Shown here piece by piece: positions 1 through 8,312 of a DNA stretch of 45,682 bases. A program made the translations under genes and the position numbers. Under the pieces are notes generated by a model. The model saw nothing but the letters and a program-made list of their open reading frames with translations. It had not been told where the DNA came from and did not search any database. Source of the DNA: Oscillatoria salina IIICB1 (GTDB taxonomy: Bacteria > Cyanobacteriota > Cyanobacteriia > Cyanobacteriales > SIO1D9); the NCBI RefSeq assembly GCF_020144665.1, contig NZ_JAAHBQ010000052.1:1-45682 (forward strand), written 5' to 3'. Positions within the stretch are counted from its first letter, which is position 1. Each line of letters begins with the position of its first letter.

Positions 1-92
1 TATTTCTATACTCATAACTTGTTTTTCATACTTCTATCAAAGTGAACAGTAACAACTGTTAGAAGTGTTGTGGTTTCATTGTAAACGACTGG

Positions 93-494
93 TTAACGAA
101 TCAAATTCACAGTAACATCAAATGTTAAACTAATCCAGGTACGATCGCTGGTAAAAACTGGAAGTTTTAATCTTTTACCCAAAGCTAAACAAGCTCTATC
201 TCCTAAAGAAAGACCGATACTTTTAGTTAAAGGTCGCAGTCGAGCAACTGTCAAGGCATCTTCTTCTGTAAAAGGTAAAATTTCTAGGCTATTGTTTAAT
301 AATCCTTCGTCTTCTAGTTGTTGAACAAATCTTTGAGGATCTTCTCCAATATCGGCAACTTTAGTTAAGACTTCTGCCCAATTAATAATACTCATATAAG
401 CACCGTCAAATAAAACATTTTCGACAGTTGTTGCTCCAGGTTCGTCGCGGAGGTAAGCTAATAATGCAGAAGCATTTAAAACACAATTACTCAT
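93..494 (-). CDS. PIN-domain (VapC-like) toxin, first active-site Asp replaced
   Basis: This 133-residue protein has the length and layout of a PIN-domain ribonuclease toxin. The N-terminal strand reads CVLNASALLAYLRDEPG, then come NWAEV (Glu41), LSLGDRACLALG (Asp99) and VFTSDRTW (Asp117), which match the acidic residues that bind metal in VapC nucleases. The first acid, normally Asp in a V-L-D-A-S-A-L-L motif, is Asn at residue 7 (codon AAT). The gene overlaps the upstream AbrB-type antitoxin by 8 bp, the usual translational coupling of a type II pair. The family assignment is secure; whether the nuclease is still active is doubtful because of Asn7. Confidence 0.85.
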   Translation of the reverse strand: MSNCVLNASALLAYLRDEPGATTVENVLFDGAYMSIINWAEVLTKVADIGEDPQRFVQQLEDEGLLNNSLEILPFTEEDALTVARLRPLTKSIGLSLGDRACLALGKRLKLPVFTSDRTWISLTFDVTVNLIR

Positions 495-735
495 TCATTG
501 CCTCCTGATGACGTTCGTAAATTAATTCATTCACGAGATTACGTTCGGGAGCTTTATCTTTTAAAATACCCCTTAACTTACTAATTTGAGGGCGAATACT
601 TTTTAGGTGTAAAGTTCCGTTTTCATCAACAGTAAGAATTAAGCGATCGCCAGGTTTTAGGTTTAGCTGTTGTTGCACTTCTTGAGGTAATTTTAGCTGT
701 CCCTCGTTTTCTATTTTTAAGGTATAGTTAGTCAT
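487..735 (-). CDS. AbrB/MazE-type antitoxin (VapB-like)
   Basis: This small protein of about 82 residues begins with a SpoVT-AbrB swapped-hairpin DNA-binding domain (YTLKIENEGQLKLPQEV, then LNLKPGDRLILTVDENG). A charged C-terminal tail would wrap the partner toxin. I start it at the ATG at 735 rather than the TTG four codons upstream, because homologous domains begin a few residues before the first strand. A TATAAT hexamer at 759-764, read on the minus strand, is a plausible -10 box, with no good -35. It lies upstream of and overlaps the PIN toxin gene, so it should repress the pair and neutralise the toxin. Confidence 0.82.
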   Translation of the reverse strand: MTNYTLKIENEGQLKLPQEVQQQLNLKPGDRLILTVDENGTLHLKSIRPQISKLRGILKDKAPERNLVNELIYERHQEAMNE

Positions 736-1300
736 TGTTTTTGCCAATCTTTATTAAAATTATAGCCCAAGTAAAGACACGGTATTTTTAATTATGCTTG
801 GGTTTAAACATAATTGTAATTTGCCGTGTCAATTAGGTTAATTGTGGTGTATTGTGGAGGAAGAAGTTAACTTAATGCTTTTTTTTACCTATTTATGCAG
901 GTCTCATTAAGAGTTCTAAGTCGGTGATGAGAGGTGTAATTATTTCTTTTTCTTGTCGATCGTTGGCTTTGGTTTGCTTGTTTGTTTGTTGCGTTTCTTC
1001 TTCGTCGGCTAAGTAAATTACTGGAAGAGGTTCGTGTTGATTTTGGTTTGGTAGATATTCTGGATAAAGCATCGTTGTGAGTTGAACTCGATGCTTTTAA
1101 GTTAGTGATTTTGATGAAGTTTCTGTAAAGTTATTGTGTCAGTATCGGGAAATAACTACGCAGATAGCGAAATTGTGATTAACTCGCCATTCCTAGAGTA
1201 AGATAGTCAAAATCTGATGGTGAAATAATTTGCAGTCAAAAAAATAGCACGATCGCTGTCTGTTTTCATCTTCTCATCAGTGGGCGATCGCGTAACTGGT
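736..1300. other. Intergenic region, mostly AT-rich
   Basis: Apart from the possible 59-residue gene, this gap holds a T-rich stretch near 880 and two HIP1-like sites at 1250-1290 near the HEAT-repeat gene stop. I see no tRNA, no strong terminator and no further frame with a ribosome-binding site. Confidence 0.5.
893..1072 (-). CDS. Small hypothetical protein, 59 residues
   Basis: An ATG-started frame encodes 59 residues beginning MLYPEYLPNQNQHEPLPVIY, followed by an acidic and Gln/Lys-rich middle and a hydrophobic end (ITPLITDLELLMRPA), then TAA. It is the only sensible reading in a 550-bp gap. The codon use and tyrosine/proline-rich start look like protein rather than random sequence. No Shine-Dalgarno is evident. 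I do not recognise the family. It could be a chance frame; conservation in relatives would decide. Confidence 0.38.
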   Translation of the reverse strand: MLYPEYLPNQNQHEPLPVIYLADEEETQQTNKQTKANDRQEKEIITPLITDLELLMRPA

Positions 1301-2056
1301 TCACACAATTCCTTCAAGTTCTAATTCTTCAATCATCTGAAGCCCACCTGGGTCGCCTACTTTTAACAATGATGCTCTTGCATCTTCTTTCACACCTAAA
1401 TCTTCGTCTTCGACTAGGGCTTCAATCAAAGCATCAATTGCTGTAGCATAAACTACATTTGAGGGTAATTCTCGGCATAACTGCCCGATTGACCAAGCAC
1501 AATTACTTCGCACTGCGGCTACTGAATCGCGCCTTAAAGCCTCAATTAACGGCGGTAGAGCCGAGATCATATCTTCGTATTCGAGTTTGGCTATTTGCGC
1601 TAAACTGCTTGCCGCCCAAAGACGTACTGCTGCAATATCACTTTTTAACGCATTTGTCAAGGGCGATAAAGAACGACGCGATCGGCAATTACCCAAAGCC
1701 CAAACTACACCTTTACGGACATAACCATTCCAATCATTTTCCAGTTGAGTAATCAACGGTTCCACCGCATCCGGACTAGGGTTACGTCCCAAAGCATAAG
1801 CCGCACTCACCCGCACCAAAGGACAAACATCTGTCAGCAAGCGGATCAAATGGGGAATAGCCCGTTCGTCCTCAATTTCGCAAAAAGCCCTAGCCGCCAA
1901 CATTCGTTGTGGCGTTTCCGGGGAAGATAGCAGCGCTAACATCACCTCTGGGTTCGGCGGCGGAGTCTGTTCCTCTACAGGCTCCATGCGATCCAGAGGG
2001 CTTTCTAGCTCTGCATCAACATCGAGTATAAGTAGATCGTCATCATCATCATACAT
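1301..2056 (-). CDS. HEAT-repeat protein (phycobilin-lyase-like repeats)
   Basis: This 251-residue protein has an acidic start (MYDDDDDLLILD), a proline-rich linker, and about five HEAT/PBS-lyase-type helical repeats from residue 35 onward. Repeat signatures include RMLAARAFCEIEDERAIPHL, VRVSAAYALGRNPSPDAVEP and VRKGVVWALGNCRS. Such proteins are scaffolds. In cyanobacteria they include the CpcE/NblB type linked to phycobilisomes, but the repeats alone do not show a bilin-lyase role. It stands alone on the minus strand; the STRR-type repeats start about 45 bp upstream of the ATG. The product class is secure and the function open. Confidence 0.85.
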   Translation of the reverse strand: MYDDDDDLLILDVDAELESPLDRMEPVEEQTPPPNPEVMLALLSSPETPQRMLAARAFCEIEDERAIPHLIRLLTDVCPLVRVSAAYALGRNPSPDAVEPLITQLENDWNGYVRKGVVWALGNCRSRRSLSPLTNALKSDIAAVRLWAASSLAQIAKLEYEDMISALPPLIEALRRDSVAAVRSNCAWSIGQLCRELPSNVVYATAIDALIEALVEDEDLGVKEDARASLLKVGDPGGLQMIEELELEGIV

Positions 2057-2101
2057 ACTTGTAAGTTAGCATTACCGAGGTAATTTCACCAGTACCTTTT
2101 T

Positions 2102-2178
2102 AGGGGAATTGGGAATTGGGGACTGGGAATTGGTAACTGTTAACTGATAACTGCTCACTGTTCACTGATAACTGACTA
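2102..2178. repeat. STRR-type short repeats
   Basis: A run of GGGAATTGGG/GGGACTGGG units is followed by several AACTG(T/A)TAACTG and CACTGATAACTG units. The run fills the gap between the GNAT gene and the HEAT-repeat gene. The TAG stop of the GNAT gene (2176-2178) lies in the last repeat unit. The same units recur near 5.1, 28.7, 41.7 and 43.3 kb. Confidence 0.85.
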
Positions 2179-2652
2179 AAGAGGTTTAACCATCAATAGC
2201 GACTGAGTTTGGTAGCCGAGACTGCGATAGAGGTTGACGGCTGGTTGGTTTTCCTGGAAAACATGAAGCCCAATTTGGCGATCGCCTCTTTTTTTTGCCC
2301 ATATTTGCGCTTGATTCATTAAAGCCGAACCAATACCTTTACGTCGATGTTCGGGAGCGACATAAAGCAGGAAAATATGAGTATAGCGAGAGCCGACGAT
2401 CTGATCGATCCCGTTTCCCATCCACAGACAACCGATGGGAGTCAGCCGTTGTTCTGTATCTATATTTGGTTCCACAAACCATAAAGGTGTTTCCGGAGAA
2501 AAATAACGCCTTACCGTGTCCGCCAAATGAGCAAAATCGTTAACTGCGGGAAAAATTTCCTGGTAAGTTACTTGCATAAACTTGACCAGTAAAGCGCGAT
2601 CGCATCCAAGTCCGACTCGCAACCGATAACCTGGTAATAACTCTTCAGACAC
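2176..2652 (-). CDS. GNAT-family N-acetyltransferase
   Basis: This 158-residue protein is a single GNAT domain. The core strand IFLLYVAPEHRRKGIGSALM contains the acetyl-CoA pyrophosphate loop RRKGIG (Q/R-x-x-G-x-G/A). It is followed by AxIWAKKRG, LHVFQENQPAVNLYRSLGY and a final strand, which is the classic order. The substrate cannot be read from sequence; the resemblance to RimI-like enzymes is general. Its first codons overlap the end of the upstream membrane-peptide gene by 8 bp, so the two are probably co-translated. Confidence 0.87.
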   Translation of the reverse strand: MSEELLPGYRLRVGLGCDRALLVKFMQVTYQEIFPAVNDFAHLADTVRRYFSPETPLWFVEPNIDTEQRLTPIGCLWMGNGIDQIVGSRYTHIFLLYVAPEHRRKGIGSALMNQAQIWAKKRGDRQIGLHVFQENQPAVNLYRSLGYQTQSLLMVKPL

Positions 2653-2833
2653 CGAAATTTCCCTTTAACAAAGACATATCAGCCGATGGCTGTGGTACTG
2701 AGTTTACATCTTCAATGGGTGCGGGCGCTGCCATATCGTTTGGTAAAAAGATTCTCGCACTAACTGCCACTAGCGCCACCAGAAAGACAAACACGATCAG
2801 TAAAGGAAAAACGAATTCGCGCAAAATTGCCAT
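2645..2833 (-). CDS. Small single-pass membrane protein
   Basis: The 62 residues hold one strong N-terminal membrane segment (residues about 8-28, FPLLIVFVFLVALVAVSARIF) and then a Pro/Asp-rich tail of about 30 residues ending KGNFGV. I do not recognise a named family. It overlaps the start of the GNAT gene by 8 bp in the same direction, so the two form a small operon. The hydrophobic pattern and the overlap make it a likely real gene. The role is unknown. Confidence 0.7.
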   Translation of the reverse strand: MAILREFVFPLLIVFVFLVALVAVSARIFLPNDMAAPAPIEDVNSVPQPSADMSLLKGNFGV

Positions 2834-3107
2834 TGTTATCTCGGTTGTAACTTGATGAAAAAAAGATTTATTAAGCTTATCGTTTCTAGTGTAGCGATTT
2901 TTCTGTTCCAGGATTAGCAGCGTCGTGCCAAGTCAGCGCAGCGATCGCACTCAGTTTACTCTTTCACTGCTTTAATTGACCAATTAATCCCCAAAAGTTA
3001 AATATATTTTTTTTCCTAAAATACCAAAGCAGCTTTCATCGCCTACTTAATCAAGATCTGAGATATTTTCTCGGAAGTAAATCAAGAAACTGGCTTATAG
3101 ATTGAAA

Positions 3108-3602
3108 CTAACCAGAAGATTTAGTATCAATGTATTCTCGCCAATATTGAATTTTGCCATTTTCAAGCTCGAAAATAATGGCATCTTCAGCTAGAGAAAT
3201 TTCTCCGGTTTCTTTCTTCTTTTGCTGCCAATCCCACTCCACAGCACCATCCTTACCATTGAAAACAATTCTTTTTACTGTTATTTTAGTATCGGTGTAG
3301 TTAGCAAAATAATTTTCTACTGCTTGTTTAATTGCTTGCTTTCCTTGAGATGTAGAACCAGGAACGATAAAAAGACCATTTTCTGCAAAATCAGCAATAA
3401 TTTGGTCAGCATTGGCAGTTTCCCAACCATTTACTTGCCTTGCAATCAAGTAGTGAATGTTTAGTTCTAGAAACGGCAAAGTTGCTAAATTTTTAGCACA
3501 AACTATGCTTGTGGGCAAGATTAAACCATAAATGACGAGAGTAACTAAAGTAACTCTTATCAATTTGCCGAAAAAATTTAGATATTTGTAATCATTAATC
3601 AT
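3108..3602 (-). CDS. Exported NTF2/SnoaL-like protein
   Basis: The 164-residue product starts with a hydrophobic signal or anchor (residues about 12-36, ending SIVCAKN). An NTF2-like alpha+beta cone follows: an N-terminal helix with ANADQIIADFAENGLFIVPG, then QGKQAIKQAVENYF, and paired strands (ITVKRIVFNGKDGAVEWDWQ, ENGKIQYWREYID). This layout matches SnoaL/DUF4440-type domains used as ligand-binding or isomerase-like modules. The specific substrate is unknown. It is a lone gene, and probably periplasmic or membrane-anchored. Confidence 0.72.
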   Translation of the reverse strand: MINDYKYLNFFGKLIRVTLVTLVIYGLILPTSIVCAKNLATLPFLELNIHYLIARQVNGWETANADQIIADFAENGLFIVPGSTSQGKQAIKQAVENYFANYTDTKITVKRIVFNGKDGAVEWDWQQKKKETGEISLAEDAIIFELENGKIQYWREYIDTKSSG

Positions 3603-3837
3603 TATTTTTCTGCTTAAATATTAACTATAAGCTTTTCTTTCAGAAAACTGAATTTATTTCTCAAACTGTAGTGGTAACATCGCCACTGCGAAACTCTCCC
3701 ACACTTGGCGGCGATCGCGGAACTTGTCAAAGAAACTCAGACAAACTGCGTAGGTGTATAGCCCGCCGTGAGCGATCGCCGCTCCCCCAAACATCACCAT
3801 CTATGACGCAAGGATATATAATCTCTCTTGGCAAAAT
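3603..3837. other. Intergenic region upstream of glnB
   Basis: Divergent promoters are expected here. The stretch contains two HIP1-type sites around 3711 and 3773 and short inverted blocks (GGCGGCGATCGCGG near 3708, GAGCGATCGCCGC near 3770). A 61-codon frame across it has no ribosome-binding site and looks non-coding. Confidence 0.5.
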
Positions 3838-3851
3838 GTACCTGCTGTTAC
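3838..3851 (+). promoter_or_regulatory. NtcA-binding site upstream of glnB
   Basis: The 14 bases GTACCTGCTGTTAC fit the palindromic NtcA signature GTA-N8-TAC exactly. They end 87 bp before the glnB start codon. A -10 hexamer about 22 bp further on is not perfect (TGATAGAAA near 3872). NtcA activation of glnB under nitrogen limitation is established in other cyanobacteria, so the position is meaningful. Confidence 0.75.
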
Positions 3852-3926
3852 AATAATTTGATTATCTGCGGTGATAGAAAGTGACAGACTCGGCTTATAA
3901 ATAAATACGAGTCGAAGAATTATTGA

Positions 3927-4277
<351 letters not shown>

Positions 4278-4294
4278 AAAAAGCGATCGCATAA

Positions 4295-4325
4295 CTAGGG
4301 GCAACCATAGGGGGATTGCCCCTAG
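4295..4325 (+). terminator. Terminator between glnB and rdgB
   Basis: A perfect 10-bp inverted repeat (CTAGGGGCAA at 4295-4304, TTGCCCCTAG at 4316-4325) has an 11-base loop and is followed by ATTTTG. It lies between the convergent glnB and rdgB stops. On the minus strand a seven-T run lies 12 bases beyond the stem, so it may act in both directions. Confidence 0.7.
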
Positions 4326-4334
4326 ATTTTGCCT

Positions 4335-4925
4335 TTATGTGTGGTCGCTCTTCAAAATCATGGTGGCTAATTTCGGTAATAATGCCTCGAAGGCTTTACC
4401 TCGATGACTAATTTTGTTCTTGACTTCTGGTGACATTTGTGCAAAAGTCATTTGGTGTTCTGGAACATAAAAAATGGGGTCGTAGCCAAAGCCACCTTTA
4501 CCTTGAGGAGTTTGGAGAATTTCGCCTCGACAGATACCTTCAGTTTCTAAGACAACTTCGCCATCCCGACGAGCAACAGCGATCGCGCAAACAAACTGGG
4601 CTTGGCGATTATTTGCCTCTCCTAGCTCATTTAACAGCCGTTCGATCCGATCTTGGTCTGTTTTACCATAACGAGCCGAATAAATGCCTGGAGCGCCATT
4701 TAGAGCCTCTACCTCTAAGCCTGAGTCATCGGCGATCGCCCATTCTCCCGTTGCTTTGGCAATCTGGGAAGCTTTCAAACGAGCATTCGCTAAAAAAGTC
4801 TCGCCTGTTTCGGCAATATCTAGCTCATCTGGCTTCAGTTGCAACTTAATGGGTAAATCTGTTAAGTATTCCTGCATTTCCCGCACTTTACCTGGATTTC
4901 CCGTTGCTACGATTAGTTTTTTCAT
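4335..4925 (-). CDS. rdgB: dITP/XTP pyrophosphatase (RdgB/HAM1)
   Basis: The 196-residue enzyme hydrolyses deaminated purine triphosphates (dITP, XTP) to monophosphates, keeping them out of DNA. It has the family landmarks: [18 protein letters not shown] at the start, the [25 protein letters not shown] signature, [11 protein letters not shown] and SHRGKA. I start it at the ATG at 4925 because that gives the canonical TGNxxK beginning. The frame stays open for another 52 codons upstream, but these only translate the STRR array (repeating PNPQSPI). No Shine-Dalgarno is visible since the repeats reach to within 4 bases of the ATG. Confidence 0.95.
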   Translation of the reverse strand: MKKLIVATGNPGKVREMQEYLTDLPIKLQLKPDELDIAETGETFLANARLKASQIAKATGEWAIADDSGLEVEALNGAPGIYSARYGKTDQDRIERLLNELGEANNRQAQFVCAIAVARRDGEVVLETEGICRGEILQTPQGKGGFGYDPIFYVPEHQMTFAQMSPEVKNKISHRGKAFEALLPKLATMILKSDHT

Positions 4926-5178
4926 GATTATTGGGGATTGGGGACTGGGGATTGGGGATTGGGGATTGGGGATTGGGGACTGGGGATTGGGGATTGGGGA
5001 CTGGGGATTAGGGATTGGGGATTGGGGATTAGGGATTGGGGATTGGGGATTGGGGATTAGGGATTGGGGATTGGGAAACAAGAGGATAAACTGCTAACTG
5101 CTAACTGTTAACTGATAACTGATAACTGCTAACTGTTAACTGATAACTGTTAACTGATAACTGATAACTGTTAACTGC
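4926..5178. repeat. Large STRR array (GGGGATT heptamers plus AACTG units)
   Basis: From about 4932 to 5076 the heptamer GGGGATT/GGGGACT/AGGGATT repeats about twenty times; its reverse is CCCCAAT/CCCCAGT, the STRR1 class. About 85 bases of AACTGCTAACTGTTAACTGATAACTG units follow. The array separates the phosphohexomutase gene from rdgB. It touches both: the rdgB ATG on one side, and the mutase TGA stop (5179-5181), which lies in the last AACTGCTCA unit, on the other. Confidence 0.95.
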
Positions 5179-6618
5179 TCAAGAGTTTGCCCAATTTTTT
5201 GCCCAAGTTAAAGTTTTCCGGACTTCAGTTAAATTTGGTGCTTCACAATACAAGCGTAAAACTGGTTCAGTACCGCTAAAGCGAATCAATAACCAACTAT
5301 TATCCGCTAAACGAAACTTATAGCCATCGATGTCGAGACAGTCAATTACTTGCTTACCTGCTACAGTTTTCATGGGTTCGTTTTGTAACCGTGCGAGTAA
5401 CTTCCCGCGTACATCCATACTCGCTAAAGGTAAGTCAAGGCGATCGTAAGCAAAATTAAAGTTAGTTTTTTCCTGTAACTGTGCGTAAAGTGCGCCTAAA
5501 TCTTTCCCAGATTCAACGATCGCTTCTAATAAATAAAGTGCTGACATCAAAGCGTCTCGTTCGGGAATATGATTTCCATAACCTATACCACCCGACTCTT
5601 CGCCACCTACTAACACTTGAGTCGTTTGCATTCGATCGGCAATATATTTATAACCAATTGGTGTTTGATGTAGAGGCAAGCCATATAACTCAGCCAGACG
5701 AGGAATTATATCCGAACCACTCACCGTTTTAACCACTTCTCCCGTCATTTTGCGGCGTTTTGCCAAGTGAGCGATCAAAATCGGGATTAAAACTTGGGAA
5801 CTGAGAAAATTACCTTGTCCATCCACAGCCGCAATGCGATCGCTATCCCCATCAAAGACAAATCCTACTCGCAAACCATCTGCCTCATTGCGGGCTGCAC
5901 TGCGAATTTTCCGAAATAAAGCCGATAGATGACGAGGTAAAGGTTCCGGCGCGCCACCACCAAACAAAGGATCGCGATCGCCGTTGATCTCCTCAATCTC
6001 CATTCCCAACAAACGATTTAACCCTGTTGCGGCTGCACCGTGCATCACATCAGCAAATATCTGTAACTTTCCATAGGCGATCGCCTCTTGAATCGCCTCA
6101 ATTTTCACCTTCTTACGCAAACCCTCACAATAACTCGACCAAGGTTCAAACTTCTGCAAACTACCAGAATATTTTCTTGACGGTTGAGGTCTTGACAAAA
6201 GCGCCTCAATTTGCTTCGTAACTTCCGGAGAAACCGAACCACCGAAAGCACCTTTAACCTTCAACCCCAAATAACCAGGAGGATTATGACTAGCCGTAAT
6301 CACCAAAGCCCCCAAAGCCCGTTCAGCCATAGCCGCCCAACTAAAAGCCGGAGTCGGAGCATAACTTTGGGACAAAAGCACATCAAAACCAGCAGCCTGA
6401 GTAGCTTCTGCGGTTGCCAGAGCAAACTCTTCAGCCAGAAAGCGGCGATCGTAGCCAACAATAATCTTATTATTGCCAGCAGCATCGCCATAATTATCTG
6501 CCAAAACCTTTGCTGCTAGGGGAGCGAGCATCGTCACACGCTCAAAAGTGAAATCGGCGGCGATTAAACCTCGCCAGCCATCAGTGCCAAATTTAATCGG
6601 GTTTACAGTGACTGGCAT
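5179..6618 (-). CDS. Phosphoglucomutase/phosphomannomutase family protein
   Basis: The 479 residues cover all four domains of the alpha-D-phosphohexomutase family. The catalytic phosphoserine loop is TASHNPPG (Ser110), the magnesium loop is FDGDSDRIA, the sugar-binding loop is GGEESGGIGYG and the phosphate-binding loop is RFSGTEPVLRLY. It interconverts hexose 1- and 6-phosphates for glycogen, sucrose or cell-wall sugar synthesis. Whether glucose, mannose or glucosamine phosphate is preferred cannot be told from these motifs; cyanobacterial members of this length are usually annotated as dual PGM/PMM. rdgB follows in the same direction beyond the repeat array. Confidence 0.93.
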   Translation of the reverse strand: MPVTVNPIKFGTDGWRGLIAADFTFERVTMLAPLAAKVLADNYGDAAGNNKIIVGYDRRFLAEEFALATAEATQAAGFDVLLSQSYAPTPAFSWAAMAERALGALVITASHNPPGYLGLKVKGAFGGSVSPEVTKQIEALLSRPQPSRKYSGSLQKFEPWSSYCEGLRKKVKIEAIQEAIAYGKLQIFADVMHGAAATGLNRLLGMEIEEINGDRDPLFGGGAPEPLPRHLSALFRKIRSAARNEADGLRVGFVFDGDSDRIAAVDGQGNFLSSQVLIPILIAHLAKRRKMTGEVVKTVSGSDIIPRLAELYGLPLHQTPIGYKYIADRMQTTQVLVGGEESGGIGYGNHIPERDALMSALYLLEAIVESGKDLGALYAQLQEKTNFNFAYDRLDLPLASMDVRGKLLARLQNEPMKTVAGKQVIDCLDIDGYKFRLADNSWLLIRFSGTEPVLRLYCEAPNLTEVRKTLTWAKNWANS

Positions 6619-6688
6619 GAGACAGGAATGATAGCTTGGTCAGCGAGATTCTAACACAATCAGTAGCGATCGGCTAACCTCAAACAAA

Positions 6689-7099
6689 TTAACTTTCCGG
6701 TTCTGAAGTTTCCGAAACCTCAGCAACCAAATCTCCATCAGTCGAAACAAATAGCTCCTGATTTAGAAAAGCCCGCAGTTTCATCCGCTCAATATAGGGC
6801 CAACCGCCATTTTCCTCAATATCTTTCAGCAAATTGTATAATTCCTGTCGATTATCAGGAAGAGATTCCAGAAAAAGTTCCTCTCTAATACCTCGATGTA
6901 AATCCTCCAAAGTTCGCAGCACCAACAGCAAAGCCCGACTATCACCGCGACACTGCTTTGCCATCTGTAATACAAAAGAGAAAACCTCTTGCAGTTCAAT
7001 TGTCAGCTCTTTTGAGTCCCAAGCTCGATCCGAGTTCATCACCTTCCAAGAATTCATTTTAAAATTCGGGATTGACAAAACTTGATGCACCTCTTGCAC
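6689..7099 (-). CDS. Conserved-looking hypothetical protein
   Basis: I do not recognise the family. The product is mostly helical and acidic, with no membrane segment or signal. Recognisable stretches are ELTIELQEVFSFVLQMAKQC, LLLVLRTLEDLHRGIREELF and GGWPYIERMKLRAFL, and the C-terminus is Glu/Ser rich. The extended frame begins at a GTG; inner ATGs at residues 15 and 21 are equally possible. A GGAAGG lies just before the second, so the true protein may be about 115 residues. It is divergent from psbO. Confidence 0.6.
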   Translation of the reverse strand: MQEVHQVLSIPNFKMNSWKVMNSDRAWDSKELTIELQEVFSFVLQMAKQCRGDSRALLLVLRTLEDLHRGIREELFLESLPDNRQELYNLLKDIEENGGWPYIERMKLRAFLNQELFVSTDGDLVAEVSETSEPES

Positions 7100-7414
7100 T
7101 GAAAACGTGGCTAGTATCGGTGGAAAAGAGCCACACCCGTGTACAATCTTTATGAGAGCTTAACATAAGCCTTTCAACTCTATCCTGATAATATTTTTGC
7201 TTAACACAGCAGCAGTTTCAGCAAAACCGCACGCTGTAGTTAGGCTAGCGCGAGCTAAAGACAAAGCTGTTCTTAACACTAGGAAAGCTCTCGATCTGGA
7301 AAACTCCCAATCGAGAATAATGATTATTTTCATCCTAGTTACACTTTGTCCACAGTTAGCGAATTTCCACAGAAAAATTTTGTTTTTTTCGAGATTGACG
7401 AAACGAGGTTGACC
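7100..7414 (+). other. psbO: psbO upstream region and leader
   Basis: This gap serves the divergent genes. On the plus strand an extended -10 (TGATAATAT, 7186-7194) without a clear -35 could start a leader of about 220 bases. The psbO Shine-Dalgarno is CGAGG at 7404-7408. A 71-codon frame within the leader lacks a ribosome-binding site and is probably not translated. Confidence 0.4.
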
Positions 7415-8254
7415 ATGAGAAGGTATCGCGTACTCATTGTTGCCTTCCTAGCTGTATGCCTGAGTGTACTCACAGCTTGTAGCGAAGGACCAGCAACAGC
7501 CACCAGCAGAGAGCAACTAACCTACGATCAGATTCTTAATACTGGACTGGCAAATACCTGTCCGCAACTTACAGAAACTAGTCGTGGTTCGATCGCCATT
7601 GAACCCGATAAATCTTACCGTTTAGTAGATTTGTGTTTGGAACCGAAAGAATTTTTTGTCGAGGAAGAACCTACTAATAAACGTAGAGAAGCTGAATTCG
7701 TGCCTGGAAAATTATTAACCAGGTATACCACTAGCCTTGAGCAAATCAGTGGACAACTGAAATTAGAAGAAGACGGCAGCTTAGTTTTTATCGAAAAAGG
7801 TGGTATTGACTTCCAGCCAGTGACAGTTCAACTTCCTGGCGGCGAACAAATACCTTTCATGTTTACGATTAAAAGATTAGTTGCCAAATCTCAGCCCGGT
7901 TTGTCAGCAGTCAGTACTGCAACTGACTTTAAAGGTGAGTTTTACGTTCCTTCTTATCGAGGTAACGTTTTCCTCGACCCCAAAGGTCGTGGTGTCGCCA
8001 GTGGCTATGACAACGCAGTTGCTTTACCATCTCAAGCAGATGCAGAAGAATTAGCTCGTGCTAACGTGAAACGGCTACAAGGTGGTCAAGGGCAAATCTC
8101 CCTGCAAGTGGCAAAAGTCGATCGCGTAACTGGCGAAATTGCCGGAACATTTGAAAGCGAGCAACCTTCGGACACAGATTTAGGTGCTGACGAACCCGAA
8201 CAAGTAAAAGTTCGTGGCATTTTCTATGCTCGCGTTGAACCTGATTTTTCATAA
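7415..8254 (+). CDS. psbO: Photosystem II manganese-stabilising protein PsbO
   Basis: The 279-residue precursor is the 33-kDa extrinsic subunit that shields the Mn4CaO5 cluster on the lumenal side of photosystem II. Family blocks are clear: LTYDQILNTGLANTCPQL, KSYRLVDLCLEPKEFFVEEE, GKLLTRYTTSLEQISG, TATDFKGEFYVPSYRGNVFLDPKGRG and QVKVRGIFYARVEPD. Cys49 and Cys74 correspond to the conserved disulphide. I start at the ATG at 7415, after GAGG, giving a normal signal peptide; the frame is open 23 codons upstream. The signal ends SVLTAC, which reads as a lipobox, so it may be a lipoprotein. A strong terminator follows. Confidence 0.97.
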   Translation: MRRYRVLIVAFLAVCLSVLTACSEGPATATSREQLTYDQILNTGLANTCPQLTETSRGSIAIEPDKSYRLVDLCLEPKEFFVEEEPTNKRREAEFVPGKLLTRYTTSLEQISGQLKLEEDGSLVFIEKGGIDFQPVTVQLPGGEQIPFMFTIKRLVAKSQPGLSAVSTATDFKGEFYVPSYRGNVFLDPKGRGVASGYDNAVALPSQADAEELARANVKRLQGGQGQISLQVAKVDRVTGEIAGTFESEQPSDTDLGADEPEQVKVRGIFYARVEPDFS

Positions 8255-8287
8255 ATTTCTTGCTCTTAGCCAGCATAAATAATCACT

Positions 8288-8312
8288 AAGCCCCTTCCTG
8301 GGGCTTTTTTTT
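8288..8312 (+). terminator. Rho-independent terminator of psbO
   Basis: The 7-bp stem AAGCCCC/GGGGCTT has a 5-base loop (TTCCT) and runs directly into eight T residues. It lies 33 bases after the psbO stop. Confidence 0.92.

Noticed and set aside
3671-3856. 61-codon plus-strand frame upstream of glnB
   Set aside because: No ribosome-binding site, unusual composition, and it overlaps the NtcA site.
4684-5097. Plus-strand frame rich in GIGDWGL repeats
   Set aside because: It is the STRR heptamer read in another frame, opposite rdgB.
7197-7412. 71-codon frame in the psbO leader
   Set aside because: No ribosome-binding site and it overlaps the expected psbO leader; no protein family resemblance.
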